Source: Flavobacterium nitrogenifigens (GTDB lineage: Bacteria; Bacteroidota; Bacteroidia; Flavobacteriales; Flavobacteriaceae). From it: 64,000 bases of DNA. Both the position numbers and the translations under genes were made by a program. Within the stretch, counting starts at the first letter, position 1. Each line of letters starts with the position of its first letter. Positions 51,626 to 61,594 of this stretch are shown one piece after another. Under the pieces are notes generated by a model. That model saw only the letters and a list, made by a program, of their open reading frames with translations, made no database searches and was not told the origin of the DNA. The DNA lies in assembly GCF_003254565.1 (NCBI RefSeq), contig NZ_QJRI01000171.1, positions 62,001 to 126,000 of the forward strand, in the 5' to 3' direction.

Positions 51626-54600
51626 TTAGTTATTCAGCGTAAAATTTAATCCAACAGAAATAGTCGTTGGACGAGGATAATTGTTGTATCTATCAATTCC
51701 AGGAGCTGCCAAACCAGTTTGATCCATCACTCCCGTCTGTCCTATTCCGTCCTGAGCATTTAAACCAATCTCTGGATCTACACCTTTGTAACCTGTAATG
51801 ACAAATAAGTTTTCTCCCATTACATACATTCTAACTTTCGATTTTTTGTATTTAAGTGGTAAAGTATAACCAAAAGTCAAAGTCTGAAGTCTGAAGAAAG
51901 AAGCATCTTCAATCCAGTAATCAGAATACTTAGGAGCAGAAGTGATACCGCTGCTTAAGAAAGAATCTGGCACATTAAAAGCTGGCAATCTGTTTGGGTC
52001 GTTTAACATCATGTTTGTAGCATTTAAAGCTTTTTGTCCAAACATTCCGTATCCTGAAAGTCCAAGATCAAAATTTCCGTACGTAAAATTCATTCCGATA
52101 CCTAAAGTCAAATCTGGCTGAATATTCCCTAAATCTGTTTTATCAGCATCAACCAATGCACTTTCATCAACAACTTGTCCAGCTGCATTGTAATACTGAA
52201 TTTTTCCGTTAGGATCTAAACCTGCATTTTTGAATCCCCAGAAAGTTCCAACAGGATATCCTTCAGCAATAATTTGAGAATATTGTCCAGACATACCCGC
52301 TAAACCATGAAGAGATCCGCTGTAGATAACATCTGTTTTATAAGTTGGGTTAGAAAGTTTTTCGATTTTCTGAACGTTGTGTCCAAGAGTTAAATTAGCA
52401 TTCCAGTTGAATTTATCTCCTCTGATGATATCTGCGTTCAAAGTTAGCTCTACCCCTTTGTTTGACATTTCACCAACGTTAGCCAACATTGTTCCCACTA
52501 AATATGGAGGTTGAGGCACTTCGTAAGTGTATAATAAATCTCTTGTTGTTTTAGAATACCATTCGAATGATCCTGTAATTCTATTAAAAAGACCAAAATC
52601 AAAACCAATGTTAACTTGTTCTGTAGATTCCCATTTCAAATCAGGATTTGGATTTTGTTTTGGAGAATAAGCCAAACTCCAAGTTTTGGTAACTGGATCA
52701 TAGTAACTGTCACTTCCAACTCCTAAAATAGAAAGCGATTTGTACTCACCAATTCCGTCTTGGTTTCCTGTGATCCCCCAACCTACTCTTAGTTTTAAGT
52801 TATCCAACCATCCTTTTGAAGATTCCATAAATTCTTCGTTAGAAACTCTCCAAGCTGCGGAAGCAGAAGGGAAAGTTCCCCATTTATTGTTTTCTCCAAA
52901 ACGGCTAGATCCATCACGTCTTACAGTTGCAGTCAATAAATATTTACCATCGTAGCCATAGTTGGCACGAGCATAAAAAGAAACTAAATTTGATTTCCCT
53001 TTGTATGAATACACATCATTTAAACGATAATTGTAACCAGCTCCTAAATTATTATAGCTGAAAGCATCTGTTACAAATCCGCCTCTTTGCGCTCCAAAAC
53101 CTTCATAGATATTTTCAAGGTAAGAGTATCCCGCTAAAGCGCTAATGTTATGTTTGTCGATAATTTTGCTGTAGTTTACATAAAGCTCCCCTTGTGCATT
53201 GGTATATTCAGCATATGTTCTTTGCGCAAAACCGCCTTCAGTCTGCCCTTCCATAACTGCATAAGATGGTTTGTATGTTCCTCCTTTTACTGCATTATGC
53301 TCTAACGAAATATTTGCTGTAGCAGTAAAGTCATTTAAGAATTTTACATCTGTTTTAAAATATCCTAAAAGTCTGTGTCTTTCGTTGTCAAAAGTTCTGT
53401 TAGTTAAAATCTCAACTGGATTTTCGTAAAGATTTCCTGTTACAACACTAAAATTCCCATTTGCATCATAAACTGGAATTGTCGGATTCAAGTTGTATGC
53501 TCTTTCAAAAATTCTATAATCAATTGGGTGCCATTTGTCAATGTTTGCAAATAAACCCATATCAAATTTTACTTCTTTATTATCTCCCAAGAATTGGTAA
53601 GCGCTAACATTTCCGCTTAATCTTTCTAAACCAGATTTTTTAATAACTCCTTCGTTGTTTAAGTAAGACAGCGAAGTTCTAAAACCGCTATCTGCTTTTC
53701 CAGAATTGATGCTTAAAGTATGTGACTGAGAAATTGCGGTCTGTTCGATTGCTTTTTGCCAATTTGTATTTGCACCATAATCAACCGCATCGGCAAGTCC
53801 GTTCTGACGTACATAACCTCTCCATTGATTTGCAGATAATAAATCTAAGTTATCATTAACATATCCAACACTAGTTAATCCGCTGTACACTACAGAAACT
53901 CCTTTTGTTCCAGATTTTGTGGTAATCATGATTACCCCGTTTGCTCCACGCGAACCGTAAATTGCGGTTGCCGAAGCATCTTTAAGAACGTCAACCGATT
54001 TGATGTCTGAAGGCTGAACCACGTTAATATCTACACCTGCAATTCCATCCACAACAATTAGCGGACTATTGCTTGCTGTTAAAGAAGTTCCTCCACGAAG
54101 ACGAATTGTAGAACCCGCCGCAGGATCTCCAGAAGGACGAATAATATTCAATCCCGCTACTTTTCCTTGCAAAACCTGCTCTGTCGAAGAAATAGTTCCT
54201 TTTACTAAATCATCTGCTCCAACTGTAGAAATTGCTCCAGTTAAATCTGATTTTTTCACTTTTCCATAACCTACAGAAACTACCTGAACTTCTGCCAATG
54301 TATATCCGTCATTTTGAAGACGTACCTCAACATTAGAAGTACTTCCCGTAATTTGGATTTTTTGTGTTGTCGATCCGATAAACGAAACTTCAATTGCACC
54401 TCCTACGGCTACCTGAAGGCTAAATTTACCATCAAAATCTGTTGTAGTTCCGTTTTTTGTTCCTACTTCAATGATAGAAGCTCCCGGCAATACCGTACCC
54501 GTATTGTCATAAACGGTTCCTGAGATTTGTTTTTTCGTCTGCGCGAAAGTACTGGCAGAAAGAAAAAGCATAAAAATCATCAATACCGCTCCCTTAGCAG

Positions 54601-54643
54601 TCCACATTTGATGCAGGACGCTTTTTGTATTTTTACTATTCAT
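51626..54643 (-). CDS. susC: SusC/RagA-family TonB-dependent outer membrane transporter
   Basis: A 1005-residue protein with a signal peptide (to about 35, ASTFAQ), a CarboxypepD-like beta domain (QISGTVYDNTGTVLPGASI..., about 38-110), the TonB-dependent plug (VVSVGYGKVKKSDLTGAISTV, then LRGGTSLTASNSPLIVVDGIAG), and a 22-strand barrel to the end. It ends in a short strand typical of SusC. It imports oligosaccharides released at the surface, using TonB energy. It forms the core of the PUL with the SusD gene downstream and two accessory lipid or secreted proteins upstream. Confidence 0.96.
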   Translation of the reverse strand: MNSKNTKSVLHQMWTAKGAVLMIFMLFLSASTFAQTKKQISGTVYDNTGTVLPGASIIEVGTKNGTTTDFDGKFSLQVAVGGAIEVSFIGSTTQKIQITGSTSNVEVRLQNDGYTLAEVQVVSVGYGKVKKSDLTGAISTVGADDLVKGTISSTEQVLQGKVAGLNIIRPSGDPAAGSTIRLRGGTSLTASNSPLIVVDGIAGVDINVVQPSDIKSVDVLKDASATAIYGSRGANGVIMITTKSGTKGVSVVYSGLTSVGYVNDNLDLLSANQWRGYVRQNGLADAVDYGANTNWQKAIEQTAISQSHTLSINSGKADSGFRTSLSYLNNEGVIKKSGLERLSGNVSAYQFLGDNKEVKFDMGLFANIDKWHPIDYRIFERAYNLNPTIPVYDANGNFSVVTGNLYENPVEILTNRTFDNERHRLLGYFKTDVKFLNDFTATANISLEHNAVKGGTYKPSYAVMEGQTEGGFAQRTYAEYTNAQGELYVNYSKIIDKHNISALAGYSYLENIYEGFGAQRGGFVTDAFSYNNLGAGYNYRLNDVYSYKGKSNLVSFYARANYGYDGKYLLTATVRRDGSSRFGENNKWGTFPSASAAWRVSNEEFMESSKGWLDNLKLRVGWGITGNQDGIGEYKSLSILGVGSDSYYDPVTKTWSLAYSPKQNPNPDLKWESTEQVNIGFDFGLFNRITGSFEWYSKTTRDLLYTYEVPQPPYLVGTMLANVGEMSNKGVELTLNADIIRGDKFNWNANLTLGHNVQKIEKLSNPTYKTDVIYSGSLHGLAGMSGQYSQIIAEGYPVGTFWGFKNAGLDPNGKIQYYNAAGQVVDESALVDADKTDLGNIQPDLTLGIGMNFTYGNFDLGLSGYGMFGQKALNATNMMLNDPNRLPAFNVPDSFLSSGITSAPKYSDYWIEDASFFRLQTLTFGYTLPLKYKKSKVRMYVMGENLFVITGYKGVDPEIGLNAQDGIGQTGVMDQTGLAAPGIDRYNNYPRPTTISVGLNFTLNN

Positions 54644-54671
54644 TAGAATTGGTGTTTTAATTTAATAGTGA

Positions 54672-55754
54672 TTATTTATCTAAAGTTTTAAGCGGAATCG
54701 TCGTATCCGAAATTGTTTTGTCTTTATTGTCTTTTACCAAAACATGGATTTCACTTAAACCTGGAACTCCATTTAACTCTGAAACTAAATTCACAAAACC
54801 TTTAATTTCTGCAGTCCCTCCAGTAAACTCACCAGAAATTGTTTTTGGTCCAGCTGTAATCGTGTAGATCAATTTGTTTACACCTGTTTCATTATTTTTT
54901 CTTGACATTCCAAGAAAATCCTTTTGACTGATTTGAGATGGGAAGAAAGCAAAAGTTGGCGGTGGCGGCGGAACAAATTCTCCTGCGTAAATAACCTGAT
55001 CGCCAGAATTTGCTGTCCAATTCTCTGCTACCATTAGAAAATTTATCTTTTCCATTACAAAATCATCTGGAGCATTGAAGTACTGCTTAGGAACAAAATC
55101 CATTTTATAAAAACCGTTACCTAGATCTTTCAATTTTGTTTTTTCGGCAATTTCTGGTTTTGCCGCTTCATACATTTGCTGAATAGCCCAGTCGTTCATA
55201 CCAGCATGCATGTGCACACTCGGAGTGCCCGCAAATGCTGGATTAAGATTTGCATTAAATATGATGCTTACTGGTTTATCAATTAAAGGTTTTGTTGGAT
55301 ATGATCTAAATAATTCACCAGAAGTATAGAAAGATGAAAAATCAGTATAAGGCACATTGGCAACATCACTTTGTTTAGATCCGTTTTTGTTTTTCAAACG
55401 AAACCAAAATCCAGCACTTGCCGCGATTTCATCTGGAGTTTTAGAAAAATAACTGGTTGGAGTTAAAGTAAAACTCCAGATTTTATTTCCTTCATATTTC
55501 AGTTTTGCAAAATCTGAAGAGTTTTCCCAGTTTCCAGCGTCTGGTTCAGATGGAGACCAGATCCAGATGTACAAATCTTCTGTTTCTGCAAATGTCGATG
55601 CCGACATATCAAAGTACCAGGTAACTTGTTCATCATATTTGTAGATAACAGGAAAAGATGATATTGGCCCTACAGCTCCAGCGGCTTCTTGTGCCTGAAT
55701 AAAATTAGGAGCCATCAAAAAGGCAAGTAAAATTGTATATATAAACTTTTTCAT
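54672..55754 (-). CDS. Secreted PUL-associated protein with Ig/CBM-like domains
   Basis: A 360-residue protein with a signal peptide (LMAPNFIQAQE). The body is beta-rich and Trp/Tyr-rich (ITYKYDEQVTWYFDMSAS-like, DLYIWIWSPSEPDAGNWE, IWSFTLTPTSYF, VHMHAGMNDWAIQQMY), as in carbohydrate-binding modules, and a Pro-run FVPPPPPTF separates a C-terminal Ig-like part. It probably binds glycan at the surface, as SusE/SusF do for starch, but there is no clear sequence match to those families. It lies between the 173-residue lipoprotein and susC in one operon. Confidence 0.78.
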   Translation of the reverse strand: MKKFIYTILLAFLMAPNFIQAQEAAGAVGPISSFPVIYKYDEQVTWYFDMSASTFAETEDLYIWIWSPSEPDAGNWENSSDFAKLKYEGNKIWSFTLTPTSYFSKTPDEIAASAGFWFRLKNKNGSKQSDVANVPYTDFSSFYTSGELFRSYPTKPLIDKPVSIIFNANLNPAFAGTPSVHMHAGMNDWAIQQMYEAAKPEIAEKTKLKDLGNGFYKMDFVPKQYFNAPDDFVMEKINFLMVAENWTANSGDQVIYAGEFVPPPPPTFAFFPSQISQKDFLGMSRKNNETGVNKLIYTITAGPKTISGEFTGGTAEIKGFVNLVSELNGVPGLSEIHVLVKDNKDKTISDTTIPLKTLDK

Positions 55755-55762
55755 ATTACTTT

Positions 55763-56284
55763 TTAATTAATAGCATTTAATTTAAACACGTAAGACACGA
55801 AAGCAACACCGCCAGAAGAATGCACCAATTGAATCTGCATTTCTTTGTTTTTACCTGGAACCGAAGCCAATCTCAATTCATCAGTTTTTTGCGTTTTTTG
55901 CGCATCGCTGTACAAATAGATTTTTGTTCCAACACCATTGGTCTGCTGAAAATCTGAACTCAATGACCAATATCCTTTAGGAGCAAATAACGGAGGGACA
56001 TCTCCAGTTACTTCATAACTTGTTGGATTGTTCTTTTCATCTACGTTAAATTTGATTTTAAAATCTTCGTAGTTAAAATAAGTACTCAAGTTTTCTTCGT
56101 TTGGTTCGATATTATTTGCTTTCGCAACTTCATCAACCATTTTCAGATTTGTTAATCCCCAATTTCCATTTACTTTTTCATAAAGGGTAATTGGTGCTAC
56201 GTAGCTTCCGTCATCTGTGTTATCGCATCCAATCGCAAAAAAACACATCATAAAAGCTAGCCAATAAAGACTTTTACATTTCAT
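55763..56284 (-). CDS. Small PUL lipoprotein (DUF5004-like)
   Basis: A 173-residue lipoprotein (lipobox AIGCDN, C20). It contains YEKVNGNWGLTNLKMVDEVAKANNIEP and FNYEDFKIKFNVDEKNNPTSYEVTGDVPPLFAPKGYWSLSSDF, a single small beta domain resembling DUF5004/lipocalin-like lipoproteins found at the head of many PULs. Function is not proven; surface glycan binding or stabilisation of the SusC/D pair is the usual guess. It is the first gene of the operon, 8 bases before the next, and faces the regulator at 56766 across 481 bases. Confidence 0.78.
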   Translation of the reverse strand: MKCKSLYWLAFMMCFFAIGCDNTDDGSYVAPITLYEKVNGNWGLTNLKMVDEVAKANNIEPNEENLSTYFNYEDFKIKFNVDEKNNPTSYEVTGDVPPLFAPKGYWSLSSDFQQTNGVGTKIYLYSDAQKTQKTDELRLASVPGKNKEMQIQLVHSSGGVAFVSYVFKLNAIN

Positions 56285-56765
56285 AAATTTTTGGTTTTTG
56301 TTAGTTTGTTATCCCCTTCAAAAGGATACAGCGAAACTAGCCGTTAAATAAATCCTAAAAAAAAAATCCGAGAAAAATCAAGATGAAATTCAAATAAAAA
56401 TAAATACAACAATCTGATTTACAGATATTTACTATTTTTAGTATGAGTAAAAAATCAAGATGCTGTTTAGATAAAAATAAGCAGTTTTTATATGGTAAAA
56501 ATGACAATATGCAAAATAATCAGTATATTTTTTTCACTATGCATATATATAACTAGTTTTTATTGTATAATTGCAAATAAATTACCTGTTTTTAACATTT
56601 ACAGCTCATTTTCACTCTGAAAATCTCCTTCAAAGGCTATGTTATTAAACATACAAGATTCTTGAAAAACAGGTCTAGCTTAATCTCAAACTTATTCTTA
56701 TTTTTAAAACGTATTAACTAATTATATCTATCAACCGACCTTTTTCCCTAAACCAAAACAAAATC
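56285..56765. other. Divergent promoter region between the PUL and its regulator
   Basis: An AT-rich region of 481 bases with no gene. Near the PUL start it has ATCCccttcaaaaGGAT (56310-56326), a short inverted repeat at a plausible promoter distance. The minus-strand reading TATCCTTTTG is close to, but does not match, the TAnnTTTG consensus. The middle (56400-56580) holds only A/T-rich tracts, and I see no clear box for the plus-strand regulator. Confidence 0.5.
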
Positions 56766-58364
56766 ATGCAAAGAATATTGATGCTGCTTTTCTTCCTAGT
56801 CGGTTTTTCTCTAACTGCAAAAGAGACAAATCCTTATTTAGAAGAATTAGATCAGGTGCTCTTAAAAAAAGAGGTTTACCTGAACCAGAAATATCGAAAA
56901 ATTCAATCTTTAAAGAAAAACATATCAAAGTTTACCCTTAGTCAGAATAATGAAGAATTGTACAATTGCTATATGGCATTGTTTGATGAATACAAATCTT
57001 TTAAATATGATTCAGCTTATTATTATTTAGATGAAGCAAAAATCAAAGCTAAAATTTTAAAAAATCCAAAACATTTGGCCAAAAGTAGAATAAAAGAAGG
57101 TTTTGTTCTACTTTCTTCTGGACTTTTTAAAGAAGCAATTGATACTTTAAATGTGGTTGATGAAAGCAAATTAGATATCAAAAATAAATTTGAGTACTAT
57201 AGTATCAAAGCACGTGCTTATTATGATTTGGCCGATTATAGCAGTGATCAGCGTTTTAATATTCATTATGTGCAGCAGGGAAATCATTTCTTAAAGAAAG
57301 CTCTAGAATTAATCGGAACCAATACCAATGAATATTGGGCTGCCGAAAGTTTGAAACGCCTGAAACAGCAGGACTGGCGTGGCGCCGAATTTGCATTTAG
57401 TTACTGGATAAACAACTACAATCTGCCTCCAGACTATTACGGAATTGCAACATCGAGTCTTGGTTATATTTATTCTGAAAGAGGTTATACCAAAAAAGCC
57501 ATTCAATATCTGGCTCTCGCTGCCATTGCAGATGTTAAAAATGCGACGAAAGAAACCGTTGCGCTTAGAAATTTAGCCAATGAACTTTTTAAAATGGGCT
57601 ATTTGGATAAAGCAAACGAATACATCAATATTGCAATGGATGATGCTACGTTTTATAATGCAAGGCATCGAAAAATTGAGATTTCGTCGATTTTGCCCAT
57701 TATTGAAAAAGCACAGCTTAATAATGTAAAAGATAAGAATGATAAGTTAGAAAAGATTATTATTCTATTGACGATTCTCACAGTTATCATCTTTGTTTTT
57801 CTTGGTATCATTTTCAAACAATTGAAAGAGAAAAATAAAGCGAGAAAAATCATGGCCGATTCTTATTTGCAATTGCAGGAAATGAATGTGAGTTTGAGTG
57901 AAGCTAATGCCATTAAAGAAGAATATATTACTTATTTTATCAAAGCAACTTCGGCTTTCATTAATAAGATAGATCATATTCAGAAAAGTACGCTGCATAA
58001 AATCATTACTAAAAAAACCGATGAAGTTATTGCAAGTTTAAAACGCTATAATGTAAAGGAAGAACGTGAAAATCTGTTTCATCAGTTTGACGAAATCTTC
58101 TTGAAACTGTTCCCGACATTCGTAACCGATTTCAATAAATTGTTTCCAAACGATCATAAATGCATTGTCAAAAAAGGCGAGCTTTTAAATACGGAATTGC
58201 GAATTTTTGCCTTGTACAGATTAGGAATTCAAGACAGCAGCCAAATGGCAGAATTCTTAGAACTTTCTGTAGCTACAATCTATACGTACAAAACCAGAAT
58301 TAAAAGCAAATCTGATTTTAAAGATACTTTTGAACAGAAGATTATGGAGATTAAGACAATTTAA
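56766..58364 (+). CDS. SusR-like (DUF6377) membrane-spanning PUL regulator
   Basis: A 532-residue regulator. A signal peptide (to about 18) leads into a periplasmic TPR-like half (about 30-310, for example [28 protein letters not shown]). One membrane helix follows at about 327-348, then a short coiled coil, the DUF6377 core ([27 protein letters not shown]), and a LuxR-like helix-turn-helix near 485-515 ([39 protein letters not shown]). This matches SusR of the starch system: glycan sensed in the periplasm, DNA bound in the cytoplasm. It is divergent from the PUL and is its likely activator. Confidence 0.9.
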   Translation: MQRILMLLFFLVGFSLTAKETNPYLEELDQVLLKKEVYLNQKYRKIQSLKKNISKFTLSQNNEELYNCYMALFDEYKSFKYDSAYYYLDEAKIKAKILKNPKHLAKSRIKEGFVLLSSGLFKEAIDTLNVVDESKLDIKNKFEYYSIKARAYYDLADYSSDQRFNIHYVQQGNHFLKKALELIGTNTNEYWAAESLKRLKQQDWRGAEFAFSYWINNYNLPPDYYGIATSSLGYIYSERGYTKKAIQYLALAAIADVKNATKETVALRNLANELFKMGYLDKANEYINIAMDDATFYNARHRKIEISSILPIIEKAQLNNVKDKNDKLEKIIILLTILTVIIFVFLGIIFKQLKEKNKARKIMADSYLQLQEMNVSLSEANAIKEEYITYFIKATSAFINKIDHIQKSTLHKIITKKTDEVIASLKRYNVKEERENLFHQFDEIFLKLFPTFVTDFNKLFPNDHKCIVKKGELLNTELRIFALYRLGIQDSSQMAEFLELSVATIYTYKTRIKSKSDFKDTFEQKIMEIKTI

Positions 58365-58372
58365 AAAGTTGC

Positions 58373-58540
58373 TAAGGTTCTGAGATGCTAAGATTCTAAG
58401 TTTTTTTTAGCCACGACTCGAGCGATAGCGACTGGCGAAGCAATTCACGAATTATTTTTTTATTATCTATTCGTGTAATTATTGCGCATAAATTTCACGT
58501 ATCATTTTCAATAAAAATTCGTGAATTCGTGGCTAAAAAA
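58373..58540. repeat. Hairpin repeat with an unpaired 26-base insertion in one arm
   Basis: After a short aggttctgagatgctaag unit, TTTTTTAGCCACGA (58403-58416) continues on the right as TCGTGGCTAAAAAA (58527-58540), and ATTCACGAATT pairs with AATTCGTGAAT. The left arm is broken by 26 bases (58417-58442, begins CTCGAGCGATAGCG) without a counterpart in the right arm. Confidence 0.8.
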
Positions 58541-58542
58541 AA

Positions 58543-59766
58543 TTATTCCGCAGATTCCAACTGCAAAATAGTATTCTGATAAATCCTACTCAATGAAAAC
58601 AATTGCTCTGCAAAAATCATTACAGCAATTGGAACAAAGAAAAATGCGATTAAATCTTCTTCATATAGAAAATAAGTCGAAATCATGGCTAGACGAGTAT
58701 ATTCTAAATAGTAAATCCATTTGCGTTGTTCTAACAAAGCACCGCAGTTTATTAAAGTTATAATGACCAGCGAAAGCACAAATATTTTATCGTAGCTTTC
58801 CAAATAATCGAAATAATAAGTAAAAACAGTTAAAATAAGCGTACAGATTCCTAACTGAATATAAAGGTAATTTTTAAATCGAAGTCGTTGATTTGGCGCT
58901 GCTTTATCTTGCAGAAAACGTTTCTCGAGAATTGGGCGAATATCCTGATCCATATCGGCTGGACTTCCGAAAACGGCATTCCATCTGGCTTTGAATCCGC
59001 TGGAGCGTTTCCATAATTCGTATATTTCGAAGTAATAATGAAAATGCTGCCACAAGAAACTATAGCTTTTCAGCGGATGCGTTAATCCGTATTTTGGTTT
59101 TTCTTCTTCGGTTTGGAAAGTTCCAAAAAGCCGATCCCAAAAAGTGAACATGTCACCGTAATTTTTATCTAAATATTTTTCGTCAGAAGCATGATGCACT
59201 CCATGAACAGAAGGTGTTACAAAAACATATTCTAACCATTTTATTTTTCCGATAAGCTGTGTGTGCGTAAAGAAAGAATAGGCGCCATGAACAATCAGCA
59301 TTGTAATGACCATGCTTGGATGAAAACCAATAAAGGGCAAAATACACCAAAACCCCGTTCGAATTATAGCTTGAAATGTTGTGATTCTAGCTGCAGCAGT
59401 AAAATTAAATTCTTCACTGTGATGATGCACAATATGCGCTGCCCAGAAAAAATTGACTTCGTGCCCTAATCGATGGTACCAATACCAGACAAAATCGGTT
59501 GCAAGAATCAGTGCAAACCAAACTAGGGCATTACTCGGAATCTCAAATATTCTATAATCGTCATAAATCAAATAATATAACTGATAAAAGCTGGCCGCAA
59601 CAAATAGGTTAATCAAACGTTCTGCAATTCCGATGGAAATGTTAGAAACAGAACTTTCATAATTAAAAATTTCAGGCTTTTTTCTGCGTTGAGCAAGCTT
59701 ATATTCTAAAAACAAAAAAAGAAAAAAGGCCGGCATAGCAAATGCTAGAAAATTGATGTTTTTCAT
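58543..59766 (-). CDS. Sterol desaturase/fatty-acid hydroxylase-superfamily membrane protein
   Basis: A 407-residue protein with about eight membrane helices. The three di-iron His clusters are present: WYHRLGHEVNFFW (H-x-x-x-H), AAHIVHHHSEEFN (H-x-x-H-H) and VHGVHHASDEKYLDKNYGDMFTFWDRLFGTF (H-x-x-H-H) with the usual N-Y-G-x-x-x-x-x-W-D end. It is expected to hydroxylate or desaturate a lipid in the inner membrane. Substrate unknown (fatty acid, carotenoid or hopanoid are options). The gene is separate from the repeat on its left and from GDH on its right. Confidence 0.9.
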   Translation of the reverse strand: MKNINFLAFAMPAFFLFLFLEYKLAQRRKKPEIFNYESSVSNISIGIAERLINLFVAASFYQLYYLIYDDYRIFEIPSNALVWFALILATDFVWYWYHRLGHEVNFFWAAHIVHHHSEEFNFTAAARITTFQAIIRTGFWCILPFIGFHPSMVITMLIVHGAYSFFTHTQLIGKIKWLEYVFVTPSVHGVHHASDEKYLDKNYGDMFTFWDRLFGTFQTEEEKPKYGLTHPLKSYSFLWQHFHYYFEIYELWKRSSGFKARWNAVFGSPADMDQDIRPILEKRFLQDKAAPNQRLRFKNYLYIQLGICTLILTVFTYYFDYLESYDKIFVLSLVIITLINCGALLEQRKWIYYLEYTRLAMISTYFLYEEDLIAFFFVPIAVMIFAEQLFSLSRIYQNTILQLESAE

Positions 59767-59817
59767 TTAATATGATACTTTTCGATTCTAAAAATTATGT
59801 GTTGAGTAGTTTAATTA

Positions 59818-59959
59818 TAACACATAGAAACATAGATTTTTATTGTTTCTGCCCTGCTTGAGATTACAAAAAAAGCAAGCTTTAACACATAGCTATGTGA
59901 ATTAAAATTAGTGAAACGTCTTTTATAGACTTGCAGAAACTATGTTGCTATGTGTTTAA
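59818..59959 (+). repeat. 137-bp hairpin-ended dispersed repeat, copy 5
   Basis: Left end TAACACATAGAAACATAG, right end CTATGTTGCTATGTGTTTA, core TTTAACACATAGCTATGTGAAT then GTGAAACGTC. It lies between the end of the glutamate dehydrogenase gene and the start of the sterol desaturase gene, both on the minus strand. Confidence 0.9.
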
Positions 59960-60070
59960 AATTTTCTTCTCTTTTAATAAATCAAACGAAAAAGACATTT
60001 CCATCAATTACGTTTTTAGCAGACAAAAAACGCAATCAACGAAAATGATCTTTTACGAAGTAAACCTGAT

Positions 60071-61357
60071 TTAATTCTGCTTAAACAAAGGAGCTTCCAA
60101 TGCCACTTCTTTAACCGATTGTGTTTCGGCTACTTTTTTCAAAGCAATAATATAAGCAGCAATACGAGGCGTTACGTTGTGTTTTACTGCCACTCTAAAA
60201 ACAGTTTCAAAACCTTTTTCTAAAATATCCTCCAGACGTTTATTAATCTGGCTGATTCTCCAAGACTCCAAAAGCGAATTCTGAAGCCATTCGAAATAAG
60301 AAACGGTAACACCGCCTGCATTGGCTAAAATATCAGGAACAACTAATATATTTTTATCATGTAAAATTTGAGCTGCATCTGAAGCAACTGGCCCATTGGC
60401 ACCTTCCACAATAATTCTGGCTTGAATATCTCCTGCGTTTTTCTGTGTAATAACATCTTCCTTTGCAGCAGGAATTAAAACATCAACATCTAAAAGCAAT
60501 AAATCTTCATGTTTTATAGCAACTGAATTTGGATAACCTTTTATGGTTTTATTATTCAAATTGTAATACAAAATAAGTTCAGGAATATTAATCCCGTTCG
60601 GATTGTAAAATGCTTCCGAAACATCACTTACTGCTACAATTTTCACTCCTTTTTCATGCAGAAATAAGGCAGAATGCAATCCAACATTTCCAAATCCCTG
60701 AATTGCTGCAGTAGCTCTTGCAGGTCTGATTTTTAATTTTTCAAGTGCCAAAAGTGTAATAATGCTTACGCCTCTTCCCGTTGCCTCTACTCTGCCTAAA
60801 GATCCGCCGGAATGTAAATGTTTTCCTGTAACTACTGCATGAATTGGTCTTCCGTGCAGTATTGAAAACTCATCCATTAGCCATCCCATTTCGTCTGGAC
60901 CTGTCCCCATATCTGGTGCAGGAACATCTTTTTCTGGTCCAAAAATATCAGCTAAAGCTTTGGTATACGCTCTTGTAATTTTTTCTAATTCTGTTTTAGA
61001 ATGGTTTCTCGGATCGCAAATAATGCCGCCTTTTGCTCCCCCAAACGGAATTCCAGTTACAGCAGATTTCCAGGTCATCCAGGCGGCAAGTGCTTTTACT
61101 TCATCCAAATTCACAGCCGTATCATAACGAATTCCACCTTTTGAAGGGCCTAAAGCCGTGTTGTGAATTACACGATATCCTTCAAAGTTTTGAACGTTTC
61201 CGTTATTTAAAGTAATAGAAAAATTTACCGTAATTTGTTTTTCAGGGCGTTGCAGTTTTTGTTTGATTGAATCATCTAAATTCAAAATATCTGCAGCGAT
61301 ATTAAAGCGATCAATCATCGACTGAAACGGATTATGTTTTATAATTTCTGAACTCAT
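60071..61357 (-). CDS. gdhA: Glutamate dehydrogenase (Glu/Leu/Phe/Val family)
   Basis: A 428-residue dehydrogenase. The substrate domain contains GPSKGGIRYD and GIPFGGAKGGI (catalytic lysine in GGAKGG). The Asp of PAPDMGTG lies nearby. The dinucleotide-binding domain starts with AIQGFGNVG (G-x-G-x-x-G), and the C-terminal part has ANAGGVTVSYFEWLQN. Length and the I-R-x-D/A-type residues fit the NAD-linked hexameric group (RocG/GudB-like); cofactor preference is an inference. It interconverts glutamate and 2-oxoglutarate in the cytoplasm. Unusual leader structures lie upstream (61439-61684). Confidence 0.95.
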   Translation of the reverse strand: MSSEIIKHNPFQSMIDRFNIAADILNLDDSIKQKLQRPEKQITVNFSITLNNGNVQNFEGYRVIHNTALGPSKGGIRYDTAVNLDEVKALAAWMTWKSAVTGIPFGGAKGGIICDPRNHSKTELEKITRAYTKALADIFGPEKDVPAPDMGTGPDEMGWLMDEFSILHGRPIHAVVTGKHLHSGGSLGRVEATGRGVSIITLLALEKLKIRPARATAAIQGFGNVGLHSALFLHEKGVKIVAVSDVSEAFYNPNGINIPELILYYNLNNKTIKGYPNSVAIKHEDLLLLDVDVLIPAAKEDVITQKNAGDIQARIIVEGANGPVASDAAQILHDKNILVVPDILANAGGVTVSYFEWLQNSLLESWRISQINKRLEDILEKGFETVFRVAVKHNVTPRIAAYIIALKKVAETQSVKEVALEAPLFKQN

Positions 61358-61438
61358 ACTATATAGTTTTAGGTTTGGGTTATTTTTTTATGCTTATCGA
61401 TCTTCTTCTGAAGACATTTTCTCTGTTTATTTTTCAAA

Positions 61439-61481
61439 TTTGATGCAACACGGAATCTTAATTAGGCAGCAACGCATCAAA
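61439..61481 (-). promoter_or_regulatory. Hairpin in the glutamate dehydrogenase leader
   Basis: TTTGATGC (61439-61446) pairs with GCATCAAA (61474-61481), and more partial pairing (GTTGC repeated in both arms) can extend it. It lies 82 bases before the gdhA start on the minus strand. No T-run follows, so it is not a terminator; it may be a regulatory element in the mRNA leader. Confidence 0.55.
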
Positions 61482-61532
61482 ATTTTCATACTTCTGTTGG
61501 TTCTCATATCTTGATTTTTTAACGATTCAAAA

Positions 61533-61571
61533 AAAAGCCTTTCATGGTGCAATGAAAGGCTAAAAAAAAAA
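61533..61571 (-). terminator. Rho-independent terminator directly after the Cys-rich leader ORF
   Basis: AGCCTTTCAT (61536-61545) pairs perfectly with ATGAAAGGCT (61552-61561) across a 6-base loop. On the minus strand it is preceded by an A/T-run and followed by eight T. It can stop transcripts of the leader ORF at 61684 and also of the transporter at 61807. Downstream of it, gdhA has its own leader. Confidence 0.9.
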
Positions 61572-61594
61572 ATAACTAACAAGTACTTTCTCTA

